NCBI GenBank assembly: GCA_002502245.1 | Contig: DAPW01000011.1 | Location: 115,727-174,664, forward strand | DNA length: 58,938 bases | From: Methanoregula sp. UBA154 | GTDB lineage: Archaea; Halobacteriota; Methanomicrobia; Methanomicrobiales; Methanospirillaceae | Direction: 5' to 3' | Part shown: in pieces, positions 8,327 to 17,467 of the stretch | Layout: each line of letters opens with the position of its first letter | How positions within the stretch are numbered: the stretch's first letter is position 1 | Notes under the pieces: model-generated | What the model was told of the DNA's origin: nothing | Seen by the model: only the letters and a program-made list of their open reading frames with translations | Databases searched by the model: none | Translations under genes and position numbers: made by a program

Positions 8327-10318
8327 TCACCGGATCTTCGTTCCCGGCTCTACTGCCTTCAGCGGCACAAGGAGCGATGCTGCATCACCGGCTGCGAGGA
8401 TCATACCGTTGCTCTCGACACCGAAGATCTTTGCCGGAGCAAGATTTGTGACAACCACGACATCTTTTCCCACCATCTCTTCCGGCTTGTAGAACTGCTG
8501 CATGCCGGCAACGATCTGGCGGGTCTCGCTGCCGATATCCACCATCAGTTTCAGGAGCTTGTTCGACTTCGGTACCGGTTCTGCGGACAGGACTTTTCCG
8601 GTCCGGATGTCCAGTTTCTGGAATTCCTCGAAAGTTACCACGGGTATCTTCTCCGTTCTCTTGTCCGCTTCTGCAACGCGCCTTTGGAGCAGGGCCTCAA
8701 GCTCTGCAATCTGGGACTCTTCCATCTTGACAAAGAGGGGGGTAGGCGGTTTTATGCACGCCTCCGGGACCTCGCAGGTGGCATCGCTGACCGGGTGAGC
8801 TGCCACCATGTCAGAGTACCCGAGTTCCGCCCAGCACCGCTGGGCAGTATCCGGCATCACCGGCTCGATCAGGAGGGCGAGCGCTTTAGCAATCTGGACG
8901 CAGTTCTTTATCACCTGTGTGCCGGCAGCCCGGTCGGTCTTGATCAGTTTCCACGGGGCACTGGTCTGGATGTAGGTGTTCCCGAACGCGGCAAGCGCCA
9001 TGATAGCATCGACCGCACCCTTGAACTCGTAGTCGCGCATCAGCTGGTCGACCGTTGCCAGGCTCTTTTCGATCTCGGCCATGATTGCGGGATCGACGGT
9101 GCCCGGTGGGATCCCCCCGAACTCTTTCTGGGCAAAGAAGAGCGTGCGGTACACAAAGTTGCCGAAGATGTTGACGACTTCGTTATTGATCCGCTCACCA
9201 AAGACCTTCCACGAGAAGTTGAGTTCCTTGGTGTGGCTCGTGTACGCGAGCAGGTAGTAACGGAGGTAGTCCGCAGGAAGTCCCTTGTCGAGATAGTCAT
9301 CGTTGGTCCAGACGACGTAGCCCCGCGACTTGGAGAACTTGTGGTCATCGACTTTCACCATCCCGCTTGCGACAATAGCATGCGGTACACCATATCCTGC
9401 TCCTTTCAGGAGTGCCGGCCAGAAGATCGAATGGTGGTAGATGATATCGCCGCCGATGAAATGCGTGACCCGGTTCTCACCGCACCAGTAGCGTTTCCAG
9501 TCCTTCCCGTTTGCCTTAGCCCATTCCTCCGTGAAGGCGATATAGCCGGTCGGGGCATCGACCCAGACATAGACCACGAGATCATCACGGCCCGGGAACT
9601 TCACACCCCATTCCAGCGTCCGGGTGATGCACCAGTCATGGAGTTCGTCCCTGATCCAGCCGATGGCATAGTTCCGGGCATTGCTCGTTCCCCGCACCTG
9701 CTCAAGGTACTGCAGGAGGAAATCCCTGAACTCCGAGAGCCTGAAAAAATAATGCTCCTGGTCCCGGAACACCGCCTTCGTTCCGCAGACCTTGCAGACC
9801 GGGTCCCTGATCTCGCCGGGCTCAAGGTGCTTGCCGCAGCCCTGGTCGCACTCGTCGCCCCGGGCAGGTTTCCCGCAGTGGGGGCAGATGCCCTCCACGT
9901 ACCGGTCGGGGAGGAACCGTCTGCACTTCGTACAGTAGGCCTGGTGAACGACCTGCTTGTAGATGTAGCCGTTCTTCTCGAGTTCGGCAACAATGGCCTG
10001 CGCCCGGTGATGGGTGGCCGGGTCATCGGTCATGCCGAAGCGGTCGAACCTGACACCCATCCTCCTGAAGGTCTCGTCGAAATGCTTGTGATAGCGTTCC
10101 GAAAGCGCCCGGGGGGAGATGCCTGCCTCTTCGGCCGAGACCACGATGGGGGTCCCGTGGTTGTCCGAACCGCAGACGAAGACTACCTCTTCGCCTGCCC
10201 GCCGCATATAGCGGACGTACATGTCGGCAGGGACGTACGTTCGCAGATGACCGAGGTGGCAGGGGCCGTTCGTGTACGGCAGCCCGCAGGTAACGAGCAG
10301 CGGTGGCGGATTCATCAT
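8327..10318 (-). CDS. metG: Methionyl-tRNA synthetase
   Basis: Charges tRNA-Met with methionine for initiation and elongation. The class I signature is HLGH at residues 21-24 and KFSKSRG near residue 326. A zinc-binding insert with four CxxC-type knuckles (CTKC, CPHC, CDQGC, CKVC) lies at about residues 127-180. The last 110 residues form a C-terminal tRNA-binding OB-fold (KLDIRTGKVLSAEPVPKSNK), fused as in many archaea and bacteria. At 663 residues it is complete. Two adjacent ATGs (10318 and 10315) are possible. The start region faces the divergent gene at 10355, and an inverted repeat ATTACG...CGTAAT (about 10317-10344) lies between them. Confidence 0.97.
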   Translation of the reverse strand: MMNPPPLLVTCGLPYTNGPCHLGHLRTYVPADMYVRYMRRAGEEVVFVCGSDNHGTPIVVSAEEAGISPRALSERYHKHFDETFRRMGVRFDRFGMTDDPATHHRAQAIVAELEKNGYIYKQVVHQAYCTKCRRFLPDRYVEGICPHCGKPARGDECDQGCGKHLEPGEIRDPVCKVCGTKAVFRDQEHYFFRLSEFRDFLLQYLEQVRGTSNARNYAIGWIRDELHDWCITRTLEWGVKFPGRDDLVVYVWVDAPTGYIAFTEEWAKANGKDWKRYWCGENRVTHFIGGDIIYHHSIFWPALLKGAGYGVPHAIVASGMVKVDDHKFSKSRGYVVWTNDDYLDKGLPADYLRYYLLAYTSHTKELNFSWKVFGERINNEVVNIFGNFVYRTLFFAQKEFGGIPPGTVDPAIMAEIEKSLATVDQLMRDYEFKGAVDAIMALAAFGNTYIQTSAPWKLIKTDRAAGTQVIKNCVQIAKALALLIEPVMPDTAQRCWAELGYSDMVAAHPVSDATCEVPEACIKPPTPLFVKMEESQIAELEALLQRRVAEADKRTEKIPVVTFEEFQKLDIRTGKVLSAEPVPKSNKLLKLMVDIGSETRQIVAGMQQFYKPEEMVGKDVVVVTNLAPAKIFGVESNGMILAAGDAASLLVPLKAVEPGTKIR

Positions 10319-10354
10319 TACGTTTTAGATGCTTATGCGTAATAATATCTGTAG

Positions 10355-11146
10355 ATGGCAAAACGGCACAACCTGGCAACGCGGGCATTCGGGGCAGAGC
10401 CCGGCCTGCCGGACGTGACATGCCTTGCTGCGTGGATCGCGGAGCACCGGGGCAGGGAAGCGGATATCATTACCTACCGGCTCGACCAGTCGCTCGCCCC
10501 GCAGCTCCCGGCAGAGATCGGGTCTCCCTGTGCCGGTGGAAAATTCTATGCCGGCCGGATCCGGCAGTGTATCGCTGGCATCCGCGACAACCGGGCGGTC
10601 GGGGAGCTCCATGTCGATACCCCCGCGATCATTGAGGATGCCGCCGGGATTGTCGTGCAGAAGAAAGGAGCCTGGTGCGCTCTCCCGGCGCCGCAGGTGC
10701 TCGGGATTCAGGACAGCCACTACGATGACGAAGCCGAGTGGAGTGCGGCGATCTGTGGTGCATACCGCACGATCATGCGGGTGATGCGGGATACGGGGGT
10801 TGCCGGGCACGTGCTTATCGCTGACCGGATGGACAATGCCGAGCTTGCATCTCTGGCCCGGCAGAATGTGTTCTTTTTTGCCCCGGCCCCCGGCCGCACG
10901 GACCTCGCAATACTGATGGAATACCAGCAACAGGTGGCAGTTACAAAAGACCAGTTGCCGGCGCTCTTCGACCTCATGAACGAATACTCAGTCCGGAAGA
11001 TCTTCCTCATCGACCCGGACCCGGTTTCGATCGGGCAGGCGCTCTCCCATCTCGACCCGGACCAGGTTGTTGCAGGCGGTTATTGTATGGATGCATGCGG
11101 GGATTACTGGAAAAAGATTACAGATGATGCCATATACTGGAAATGA
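10355..11146 (+). CDS. Conserved-looking cytosolic protein of unknown function, divergent from metG
   Basis: A 263-residue soluble protein with no signal peptide or transmembrane segment. The composition is normal for a globular alpha/beta protein, with repeated hydrophobic strands (GHVLIADRMDNAEL, NVFFFAPAP, KIFLIDPDPVSIGQALSHL). I do not recognise the family. The shared 36-bp promoter region with metG suggests a housekeeping context but does not reveal a role. ATG 10355 has no strong ribosome binding site, and the closeness to the TATA-like AATAATATC suggests a leaderless or short-leader message. Confidence 0.7.
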   Translation: MAKRHNLATRAFGAEPGLPDVTCLAAWIAEHRGREADIITYRLDQSLAPQLPAEIGSPCAGGKFYAGRIRQCIAGIRDNRAVGELHVDTPAIIEDAAGIVVQKKGAWCALPAPQVLGIQDSHYDDEAEWSAAICGAYRTIMRVMRDTGVAGHVLIADRMDNAELASLARQNVFFFAPAPGRTDLAILMEYQQQVAVTKDQLPALFDLMNEYSVRKIFLIDPDPVSIGQALSHLDPDQVVAGGYCMDACGDYWKKITDDAIYWK

Positions 11147-11189
11147 TCCATTTTTTTCCTCTGTAGAGATCATTGTACAATGATTAAAT

Positions 11190-11640
11190 CGCCCCCCTTG
11201 CGCCAACCCTGCCCCCGTTGGGGGCGGGGGCTCATGCGATGCCTTGGAATTATCTGTACCGACCTCATTCAAAATTATCAAGGTAATACGGCATTAGCGC
11301 AATTCGGGGATGCCACCGCGGCGGGGGCGAAGCCCTAAAAGAGCGTCAGTATTGTACGGAGGCTTTTCTAATTGAAAATCGAATTCTTTAGAGACAGAAT
11401 AATGGGGGTTGAGACCCCTATACCCCCGATTATGATATATGCCGCCGCCCCCGACGGGGCGCCCCCGCGGCGGATCAACGACAGATATTTCTGAAAAAAC
11501 ACACAAACTGCCCCGCCGAGCCCCGGAGGGGGCCTGATGCGGGGAGCCCTTGTGAAAATTATGATGTCTTTTCGATTTTCATCGTTCCGGTATGAACTCC
11601 TCCGGTTCATACCCGTTTCTACAGAGCATTTTTTTATTCC
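11190..11640. repeat. Composite intergenic repeat, copy C
   Basis: The left part (11205-11350) is an inverted copy of the left part of copy A, sharing for example GGGGATGCCACCGCGGCGG and CATGCGATGCC. The right part (11355-11640) is a direct family-1 unit. It opens with ATTGTACGGAGG, as in copy D, has end sequences near TGAAAATCGA (11373) and CGATTTTCATCG (11573), and a GACGGGGCGCCCCCGCGGCGG-type core. It closes with the motif TTTCTACAGAGCA and a T run (11618-11638). It fills the whole spacer between two genes. Confidence 0.75.
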
Positions 11641-11701
11641 TCTCAACCCCGGTGTGTCTGCTGCAGACCCCGGAAGAAGCACCTTGAGGTGCAGGAATAC
11701 C

Positions 11702-12202
11702 TTATTGTTTCATCGCATGAGTGACTGAAGGCACGGCAAGAACATCGTAATAGACAACCCGGTAACCGTCCGGGAACCTCACCAGGGTAACGGCCGGCGA
11801 GAAGTCGGGGGAGATCAACGGCGCGAACCAGTATCCGTTCATGACCTGCTGGGCTTTCTCAAAGGAGACCGTAGGGGTGATCATCGTGGTTTTCGATCCC
11901 TCGTTTCTGACCGTGGCAAATTTGGGGACAAGAATAATTGCTGAGGTGGGGGTGGCTTCCAGCACCGTGACGGGTTCCGGGGAGTTTGAGTCAAACGCTT
12001 TCTTGAGTTCCCGGGAGGGATTCGCGATCTGGAAGAATACGGCTCCCTGCTCGAAAAATGAGAGCTCGTACTGCATATTCATCTCCGCGTCACCATTCGG
12101 TGCAAGGGTTATTGTCAGGGATTTTGCCGTGAATGCCTGGGCAGGCACTACCAGGAGGAAGAGAATGCAGAGGGATATCAGAACGGTTAAAACCTTGTTC
12201 AT
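11702..12202 (-). CDS. Exported protein of unknown function
   Basis: A 166-residue protein with a clear signal peptide: charged MNK, hydrophobic VLTVLISLCILFLLVV, and an AQA cleavage site near residue 24. The mature part begins with SLTITLAPNGDAEMNMQYELSF-type beta strands, a pattern seen in many exported proteins of this order. There is no lipobox or C-terminal anchor. I do not recognise a family. It is probably expressed alone; the upstream DHH gene on the same strand is about 115 bp away. Confidence 0.65.
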   Translation of the reverse strand: MNKVLTVLISLCILFLLVVPAQAFTAKSLTITLAPNGDAEMNMQYELSFFEQGAVFFQIANPSRELKKAFDSNSPEPVTVLEATPTSAIILVPKFATVRNEGSKTTMITPTVSFEKAQQVMNGYWFAPLISPDFSPAVTLVRFPDGYRVVYYDVLAVPSVTHAMKQ

Positions 12203-12319
12203 GGGATGGTCAATCGAAATAGGACCGGACCTGTTAAATAATGTCTGGATAGTCCGGGTTCAATCCATGAACAATGAGGACCGATTCCCTCAAATGCCGT
12301 GCAGAATCAGAGCTTTTTT

Positions 12320-13285
12320 TTATAGCATCTCTGCGATCTTCACGAGCTCGTCAAAATGCCGGCTCTTCTTGAAGAGCCACCACGTGAACCGCTCGATGAC
12401 CGTGAAATTGAACGAGCCGCCGGCTGCGTTCGGGTGTCCGCCACCCCCGAACTCCCGAGCGATGAGGTGGCTGATGGGAGGGACCGACCGGATAGAGAAC
12501 TTCCCGTCTTTTCCGATGATCACCTCGATCTCGGTGTACTTCCGGCTGCGGATAAAGTGGGCGGTCTCGCTCGGGTACCCGTAGAGCGGGGCAAAGACAA
12601 CCCGGTACTTCGTGCCAGTGAAGGTCGCGTGCTTTAAACTCCGCTGCATCATTGCTTCCATCTCTGCCTTGATCCCGGCATACTCGCGCTCGATCTGCTC
12701 GTCAGTAAAGATCCCCCGTATGAGGCAGTCGCGGACATGGTCCCGGTTCTCCTTTCTCTGGAGTACCTGCCCGAGCACCGCGGAACGGGGGTCGGCGTGT
12801 TTCCAGAGATCGTAATCGCAGACTACCCGCGCCACTTCGGCAGCAATGGAATTTTCCGGTGCGATGTCGCGGGCAACGATCCCGGTGCCGCAGACCGTGG
12901 AATCGATATGCAGGAGGTCGACAACCTGCCCGATTTTCGTTACCTCCTCATCACGCCAGCGGTGGTGGTCGCGCCACTCCACCCTCCACCCGTTCTTCTT
13001 TGCTTTTGCCGCTGTGGATTCTGTCTCCCGGTGATAGCCGAGGTCTGAGATCGAGAGCAGGTCGCCTTTTCCCTCGCAGGATGCCACGAGGGCGAAGAGC
13101 TGGGCAAACTTTCCCACCGAGCTCCATATCGTGAACACGCCCTCCGTGTCAAATACCATCCGGTGGATGGCATCCGCTCCCACGGCATCAAGGTCATTGT
13201 GTGTCAGGTGGACCACGTGCGCAGTGCGGCTTTTCACTGCGCTGGCAAGCCCGGAATCGTTCTCACCGGCATTGAGGGGCGGCAT
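12320..13285 (-). CDS. DHH/DHHA1 family phosphoesterase
   Basis: Predicted metal-dependent phosphodiesterase acting on short RNA or nucleotide linkages (NrnA/RecJ-type superfamily). Motifs seen: HNDLDAVGAD near residue 28, the name-giving RDHHRWRDE near residue 105, DLLHIDSTVCGTGI at about 122, and a C-terminal DHHA1 GGGGHPNAAGG loop that binds substrate. The 321-residue length fits the small archaeal DHH-DHHA1 proteins, not full RecJ. Whether the substrate is nanoRNA or a cyclic dinucleotide cannot be told. The ATG at 13285 is the only sensible start. Confidence 0.88.
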   Translation of the reverse strand: MPPLNAGENDSGLASAVKSRTAHVVHLTHNDLDAVGADAIHRMVFDTEGVFTIWSSVGKFAQLFALVASCEGKGDLLSISDLGYHRETESTAAKAKKNGWRVEWRDHHRWRDEEVTKIGQVVDLLHIDSTVCGTGIVARDIAPENSIAAEVARVVCDYDLWKHADPRSAVLGQVLQRKENRDHVRDCLIRGIFTDEQIEREYAGIKAEMEAMMQRSLKHATFTGTKYRVVFAPLYGYPSETAHFIRSRKYTEIEVIIGKDGKFSIRSVPPISHLIAREFGGGGHPNAAGGSFNFTVIERFTWWLFKKSRHFDELVKIAEML

Positions 13286-13403
13286 TGGTTAATACTGTCA
13301 TCGCGGCGTATAAAAAAGAACGGTCAGGACACGGACGGTCCTGCCGTGCAGGGAAAGAGAAACAGATCATTTATTAGTGACAAGGAACAACATTTGTACT
13401 CCT

Positions 13404-13477
13404 GCCCTAGTAGCTCAGCTTGGGAGAGCGCTAGACTGAAGATCTAGTTGTCGCCTGTTCAAATCAGGCCTGGGGCA
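13404..13477 (+). tRNA. tRNA-Phe (GAA)
   Basis: A 74-nt cloverleaf. The acceptor stem GCCCTAG pairs with CTGGGGC (one G-T pair), followed by discriminator A. The D-arm is GCTC/GAGC. The anticodon stem CTAGA/TCTAG encloses loop CTGAAGA with anticodon GAA. The T-arm is GCCTG/CAGGC with loop TTCAAAT. CCA is not encoded. A TATA-like TTTATTAG about 30 bp upstream (13370-13377) fits an archaeal tRNA promoter. No intron. Confidence 0.97.
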
Positions 13478-13621
13478 CTTCTGTTTCATGAATGCCGGTT
13501 TCCCTGAAAATCCACCCGCCTGTTTAAAGGACCATGTCTGGCACAGCCACCGGTAATAACCCCGATCTGCACCTGCCGGTATCAGGTACTGCACCATGAT
13601 ACGCAATAATGCGAGCCTGAC

Positions 13622-13649
13622 TGCACCAAAATTACTCCCTTTTGGTGCA
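13622..13649. promoter_or_regulatory. Perfect 10-bp inverted repeat upstream of the acyl-CoA synthetase
   Basis: TGCACCAAAA and its exact reverse complement TTTTGGTGCA are separated by eight bases. About ten bases downstream is an A/T-rich GGAAATAATTAAG that could be BRE/TATA, giving transcription near 13686 and a short leader before ATG 13716. A dyad just upstream of BRE/TATA is where archaeal activators usually bind. It could also form an RNA hairpin, but the predicted start lies beyond it. Confidence 0.55.
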
Positions 13650-13715
13650 AAGAAAGGAAATAATTAAGACCTTCCCCTCCTATTTTCTAGTATATACGAC
13701 GGAGGATTGTGGTGC

Positions 13716-15611
13716 ATGCAGGGTGCATATGAGCGGGCATTCCGAGAAGCAGTTGAGGATCCGGAGGCGTTCTGGGGCAGGGCAGCGGAAAATGTCCCGT
13801 GGTACCGGCACTATGACCGGCTCCTGAACCGGGACCACCCGCCATTTTACCGCTGGTTTGAAGGTGGCTCGGTCAATTCATGTTATGCTGCCCTTGATAT
13901 CCATTGCGAGAACGGGGGAGGGGACAACGTCGCCCTGATCTACGATAGTCCGGTCACCGATACCCGGAAAAAATATACCTACCGGGAACTACGGGACTGT
14001 GCAGCCCGGTGTGCCGGCGGACTACAGGCGCTCGGGGTTGTAAAGGGAGACCGCGTGGTGATCTACATGCCCATGATCCCGGAAGCGGTGATCGCGATGC
14101 TTGCCTGCGCCCGCATCGGTGCCATCCATTCCGTGGTCTTCGGCGGGTTCGCCGCACGGGAACTTGCCACCCGTATCGAGGACGCAAAACCCCGGGTGAT
14201 CATGTCGGCCTCCTGCGGGATTGAAGTTGCCCGTATCATCCCCTACAAACCCCTCCTTGACGGTGCAATAGACTTATGCAGCCACAAACCCTCCGTATGC
14301 GTCATCGTCCAGCGCCCGCAGTGTCCTGTCCGCCTCGATCCTGTCCGTGATGTATCGTGGGATACGTTCATGACCGCAGCACCTGCCGCGTGCGTGCCGG
14401 TTGAGGCCACCGATCCGCTTTACCTGCTCTATACTTCCGGTACTACGGGAAAGCCCAAGGGGGTGATACGGGACAATGGCGGCCATCTCGTTGCCCTCAA
14501 CTGGAGCATGAAGAATATCTACGGTATCCGGCCCGGCGAGGTTTTCTGGGCTGCGTCGGATATCGGGTGGGTGGTCGGGCATTCCTATATTGTCTACGGG
14601 CCGCTCTTTTACGGGTGCACCAGTATCCTGTACGAGGGAAAATCCGTGGGAACTCCCGATCCCGGCGCGTTCTGGCGGGTGATTGCAGAACATAAGGTGT
14701 CGGTCCTTTTCTGTGCACCCACGGCATTCCGGGCCATACGCAAGGAAGACCCGGGCGGGGACCATATCAGAAAGTACGATCTTTCAGGATTCCGGATGCT
14801 CTTTTTAGCCGGTGAGCGCTGTGATCCGGACACCCTGCACTGGGCAGAGGAGCAGCTGAACGTCCCGGTGATCGATCACTGGTGGCAGACCGAGACCGGC
14901 TGGTCGATCGGGGCCAACTGTGCCGGGCTGGAACTCCTCCCGGTCAGGCCGGGATCCTGTACCAAACCGGTCCCGGGCTATGATGTCCGGGTGCTGGATG
15001 CCCGGGGAGCGGATGTCCCTGCCGGCGAGACCGGTAATATGGTAGTAAAACTCCCGCTGCCACCCGGGTGCTTCACCACGCTCTACAACAATGATACCGA
15101 TTATGTGAAGACGTATTTCTCTGCATATCCCGGGTATTATCTCACGTCGGATGCCGGTTTCATCGATGATGACGGATACCTCTGGATCATGGGCCGGACG
15201 GACGATATCATCAATATCGCCGGTCACCGCCTCTCCACTGGTGCCATGGAAGAGGTGCTTGCATCCCACCCGGATGTGGCCGAATGTGCAGTAGCCGGTG
15301 TTCACGACCCGATAAAAGGGGAGGTTCCGCTGGGGTTCGTGGTGCTGAAAGCCGGGGCCGGGAGAACACCGGGCCAGGTTGTTTCGGAACTTATTGCCAT
15401 GGTCCGGCAGAAGATCGGCCCCATTGCTTCATTCAAGGCAGCGGCTGTCGTGAAACGTCTCCCGAAGACCCGGTCCGGCAAGATCCTCAGGGGCACGATC
15501 AAGAAGATCGCGGACGGGGTTGCGTACTCGGTCCCGGCAACCATTGATGATCCGGCCATCCTTGACGAGATTGCAGAGACCCTGCACGGCATGGGTTACC
15601 CGCGGCGCTAA
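13716..15611 (+). CDS. Acyl-CoA synthetase (AMP-forming), propionyl-CoA synthetase-like
   Basis: Activates a short-chain fatty acid to its CoA thioester through an acyl-AMP. It is an ANL-superfamily enzyme. Motifs: the P-loop-like LLYTSGTTGKPKGV (near residue 235), the acetate/propionate-type WWQTETGW (about 388), the hinge GYLWIMGRTDDIINIAGHRLS and the C-terminal catalytic lysine in TRSGKILRGT. The N-terminus and 631-residue length resemble PrpE more than Acs. In a methanogen it may recycle propionate or acetate into biosynthesis (inference). ATG 13716 is preferred over the TTG at 13707 because GGAGG ends at 13705, ten bases upstream. A perfect dyad upstream may regulate it. The next gene follows after 16 bp. 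Confidence 0.9.
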   Translation: MQGAYERAFREAVEDPEAFWGRAAENVPWYRHYDRLLNRDHPPFYRWFEGGSVNSCYAALDIHCENGGGDNVALIYDSPVTDTRKKYTYRELRDCAARCAGGLQALGVVKGDRVVIYMPMIPEAVIAMLACARIGAIHSVVFGGFAARELATRIEDAKPRVIMSASCGIEVARIIPYKPLLDGAIDLCSHKPSVCVIVQRPQCPVRLDPVRDVSWDTFMTAAPAACVPVEATDPLYLLYTSGTTGKPKGVIRDNGGHLVALNWSMKNIYGIRPGEVFWAASDIGWVVGHSYIVYGPLFYGCTSILYEGKSVGTPDPGAFWRVIAEHKVSVLFCAPTAFRAIRKEDPGGDHIRKYDLSGFRMLFLAGERCDPDTLHWAEEQLNVPVIDHWWQTETGWSIGANCAGLELLPVRPGSCTKPVPGYDVRVLDARGADVPAGETGNMVVKLPLPPGCFTTLYNNDTDYVKTYFSAYPGYYLTSDAGFIDDDGYLWIMGRTDDIINIAGHRLSTGAMEEVLASHPDVAECAVAGVHDPIKGEVPLGFVVLKAGAGRTPGQVVSELIAMVRQKIGPIASFKAAAVVKRLPKTRSGKILRGTIKKIADGVAYSVPATIDDPAILDEIAETLHGMGYPRR

Positions 15612-15627
15612 AAGAGCGGTTCAGATA

Positions 15628-16596
15628 ATGAAAAAAACCGTCATGACTCCCCGGGTTCCCCGTGCGCAGGGAGCCGTGCCCTTTTTTAACCTTATCCCGA
15701 AACCCCCCTACGAGTTCTCCCTGAGTGCGGCGATTTTTACCGGCGGGGAACCGGATATCCGCACGTTTGCAGACGGAACGTTCCGGCAGGTACTGGATAC
15801 CGGCAGCGGTCCGGTGGTTGCAGAGGTCCGATCGTCCGGCACGACAGAAGACCCGGCGTTGTCTCTCACTCTCCGTACTGATCATGAGGTGAGCGGGATT
15901 GCTGCAGAGGATATCAGGGAACGGATCGCATCCATGCTCAGCATCGATGACGACCTTGTCCCGTTCTACCGGGCGGTTCATGCAGATCCGATCCTCGCGG
16001 ATCTGAGCGTCCGGCTCCGCGGCCTCAGGGTTCCGGTCACGCCGACCGTGTTCGAAGCGCTTACCGACTCGATCATCGAGCAGCAGATCTCCTTAAAAGC
16101 AGCCCGCAGCATTGAGAACCGCCTGATCCGGGCTGTTGGAAAAGAACTGGCTCTTGACGGCACCTGGTATCACTGTTACCCGGACCCGGAGATCCTGGCC
16201 CGGACAACCGACAGTACCTTCCGCGCCTGCGGGCTGACGGTTCGCAAGGGGGAATATATCCGGGACAGTTCACGTCTCATTCTGGCCGGTGATCTTGACG
16301 TGGAAGGCTTCAGGAATTATCCGGATACGGCGATGGTCCAGGCGGAGCTTGAAAAAATCCGGGGCATCGGGAGGTGGACGGCAGAACTCACCCTCCTCCG
16401 CGGGCTGCACCGGCCCGATGCCTTTCCCGCGGACGATGTGGGGGTACGCCGCTTCATCTCGCAGTTCTACCTCGGCGGGGTGAAGATATCCCCCGGCGAT
16501 GCCCGGGCCTTTGCAGAACGGTGGGGGGCATGGAAGGGATTTGCCGCCTATTATCTCGAGGTCGCGGACCTGCTCGGGATCCGTCCTGCCGTGTAG
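15628..16596 (+). CDS. AlkA-like DNA glycosylase (HhH-GPD superfamily)
   Basis: Excises damaged purines, probably alkylated bases, from DNA. The N-terminal part (about 1-105) resembles the AlkA beta domain. The helix-hairpin-helix IRGIGRWTAELTLLRGL (near 240) is followed by AFPADDVGVRR, which holds the catalytic aspartate. SIIEQQISLKAA is the usual start of the HhH-GPD helical domain. Length 322 fits AlkA-type enzymes. The frame is open upstream into the acyl-CoA synthetase, but the ATG at 15628 follows that stop by 16 bp and gives a normal N-terminus; ATG 15643 is also possible. It is likely co-transcribed with the synthetase, although no functional link is evident. Confidence 0.87.
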   Translation: MKKTVMTPRVPRAQGAVPFFNLIPKPPYEFSLSAAIFTGGEPDIRTFADGTFRQVLDTGSGPVVAEVRSSGTTEDPALSLTLRTDHEVSGIAAEDIRERIASMLSIDDDLVPFYRAVHADPILADLSVRLRGLRVPVTPTVFEALTDSIIEQQISLKAARSIENRLIRAVGKELALDGTWYHCYPDPEILARTTDSTFRACGLTVRKGEYIRDSSRLILAGDLDVEGFRNYPDTAMVQAELEKIRGIGRWTAELTLLRGLHRPDAFPADDVGVRRFISQFYLGGVKISPGDARAFAERWGAWKGFAAYYLEVADLLGIRPAV

Positions 16597-16683
16597 CTGA
16601 AGGCCGGTACCTGTACCCAATCTCCGGTTCCGCGTTCTTCATGGATCCGGATCGTACGCTGCCCTTAAAGAACGAGCAAAAAT

Positions 16684-16708
16684 CCAAAAAAAAGGAGATC
16701 GTTCTCCT
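16684..16708 (-). terminator. Hairpin plus T-run terminator for the DUF4440 gene
   Basis: On the reverse strand AGGAGA and TCTCCT form a six-bp stem with a four-base loop, followed directly by eight T. It lies about 60 bp after the stop of the reverse-strand gene at 16767. Confidence 0.6.
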
Positions 16709-16766
16709 GAATTTCCTGACACAGGTATCAAGACCACCGCATCTCCTTCCGGCAAGGGGCTGTCCC

Positions 16767-17165
16767 TCACTCAGCCGGCCGGATCTCCCACAGGGAGATC
16801 CGGTACTGGTTCCGGTCCCGGGTATAGGTCGCAAAGACACGGAATGTCCCTTCGATCCGCTTTCCGTCGACGGCCAGCCATTCGTGACAGCGGTAACTCA
16901 GAACCGCGCTCTTCTCCCCGGTTATCCGGACACTGGGATCTTCAATGGTGAACTCGTACAGGGTGAGGGCCGGCAGGATACGGTCGAGCAGTTCTTCCCG
17001 GTTAAATTTTCCAAGGTGGTTAATTTCCACGAAGTCCGGCGCGAGCAGGGCCTCGAGTGCCCGCCGGTCTTTCCTCATCCATGCGTCCGCCCGGGCGTGC
17101 TCCCGTAAAACGAGGAGTTTTTTGAGCTGTTCAGGATCCCGTGATGCTGCATTCCGGTCAGCCAT
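16767..17165 (-). CDS. DUF4440 / SnoaL-like (NTF2-fold) protein
   Basis: A 132-residue protein with the cone-shaped NTF2-like fold pattern: helix LLVLREHARADAWMRKDRRALEALLAPDFVEIN, then alternating strands ending in FRVFATYTRDRNQYRISLWEI. Family members bind small ligands or act as isomerase-like enzymes, and many have no known substrate. It is complete, has its own terminator, and does not appear to be in an operon. The assignment is to fold family only. Confidence 0.75.
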   Translation of the reverse strand: MADRNAASRDPEQLKKLLVLREHARADAWMRKDRRALEALLAPDFVEINHLGKFNREELLDRILPALTLYEFTIEDPSVRITGEKSAVLSYRCHEWLAVDGKRIEGTFRVFATYTRDRNQYRISLWEIRPAE

Positions 17166-17467
17166 ACATGATCGCTCCGTACATCTGCTCTTCTGCTTCC
17201 CCTATGCATGCTTCCCCTATTTACTATTGTCTCCCGTCCGGTACTCCCCGCAAAAAGGAGGATCACGGCGACGAAATTTCCGAAAGCACGGGAGGAGGAC
17301 CATCTCCGCTACGGAAGAGAACAACGCCCGCTCCATCAGCCGGTATCATTCTGGTTTATCGCGGACTTTGTGTCCCTGAGCAAGGAAGGAGCCCGCGATG
17401 CAGGGCGATGGCATGGTCAGCCGGATCCACACAGTCCATGGAGGTGGGATGGAAGGACAAAAAGAGA
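17166..17467. other. Spacer without recognised features
   Basis: About 300 bp between the DUF4440 gene and the response regulator. A 26-codon frame from ATG 17398 follows a good AAGGAAGGAG, but the peptide is unremarkable and I do not call it. No repeat or hairpin of note. Confidence 0.4.

Noticed and set aside
8684..10342. 552-codon forward frame opposite metG
   Set aside because: A shadow of metG; no motif and it overlaps the divergent promoter.
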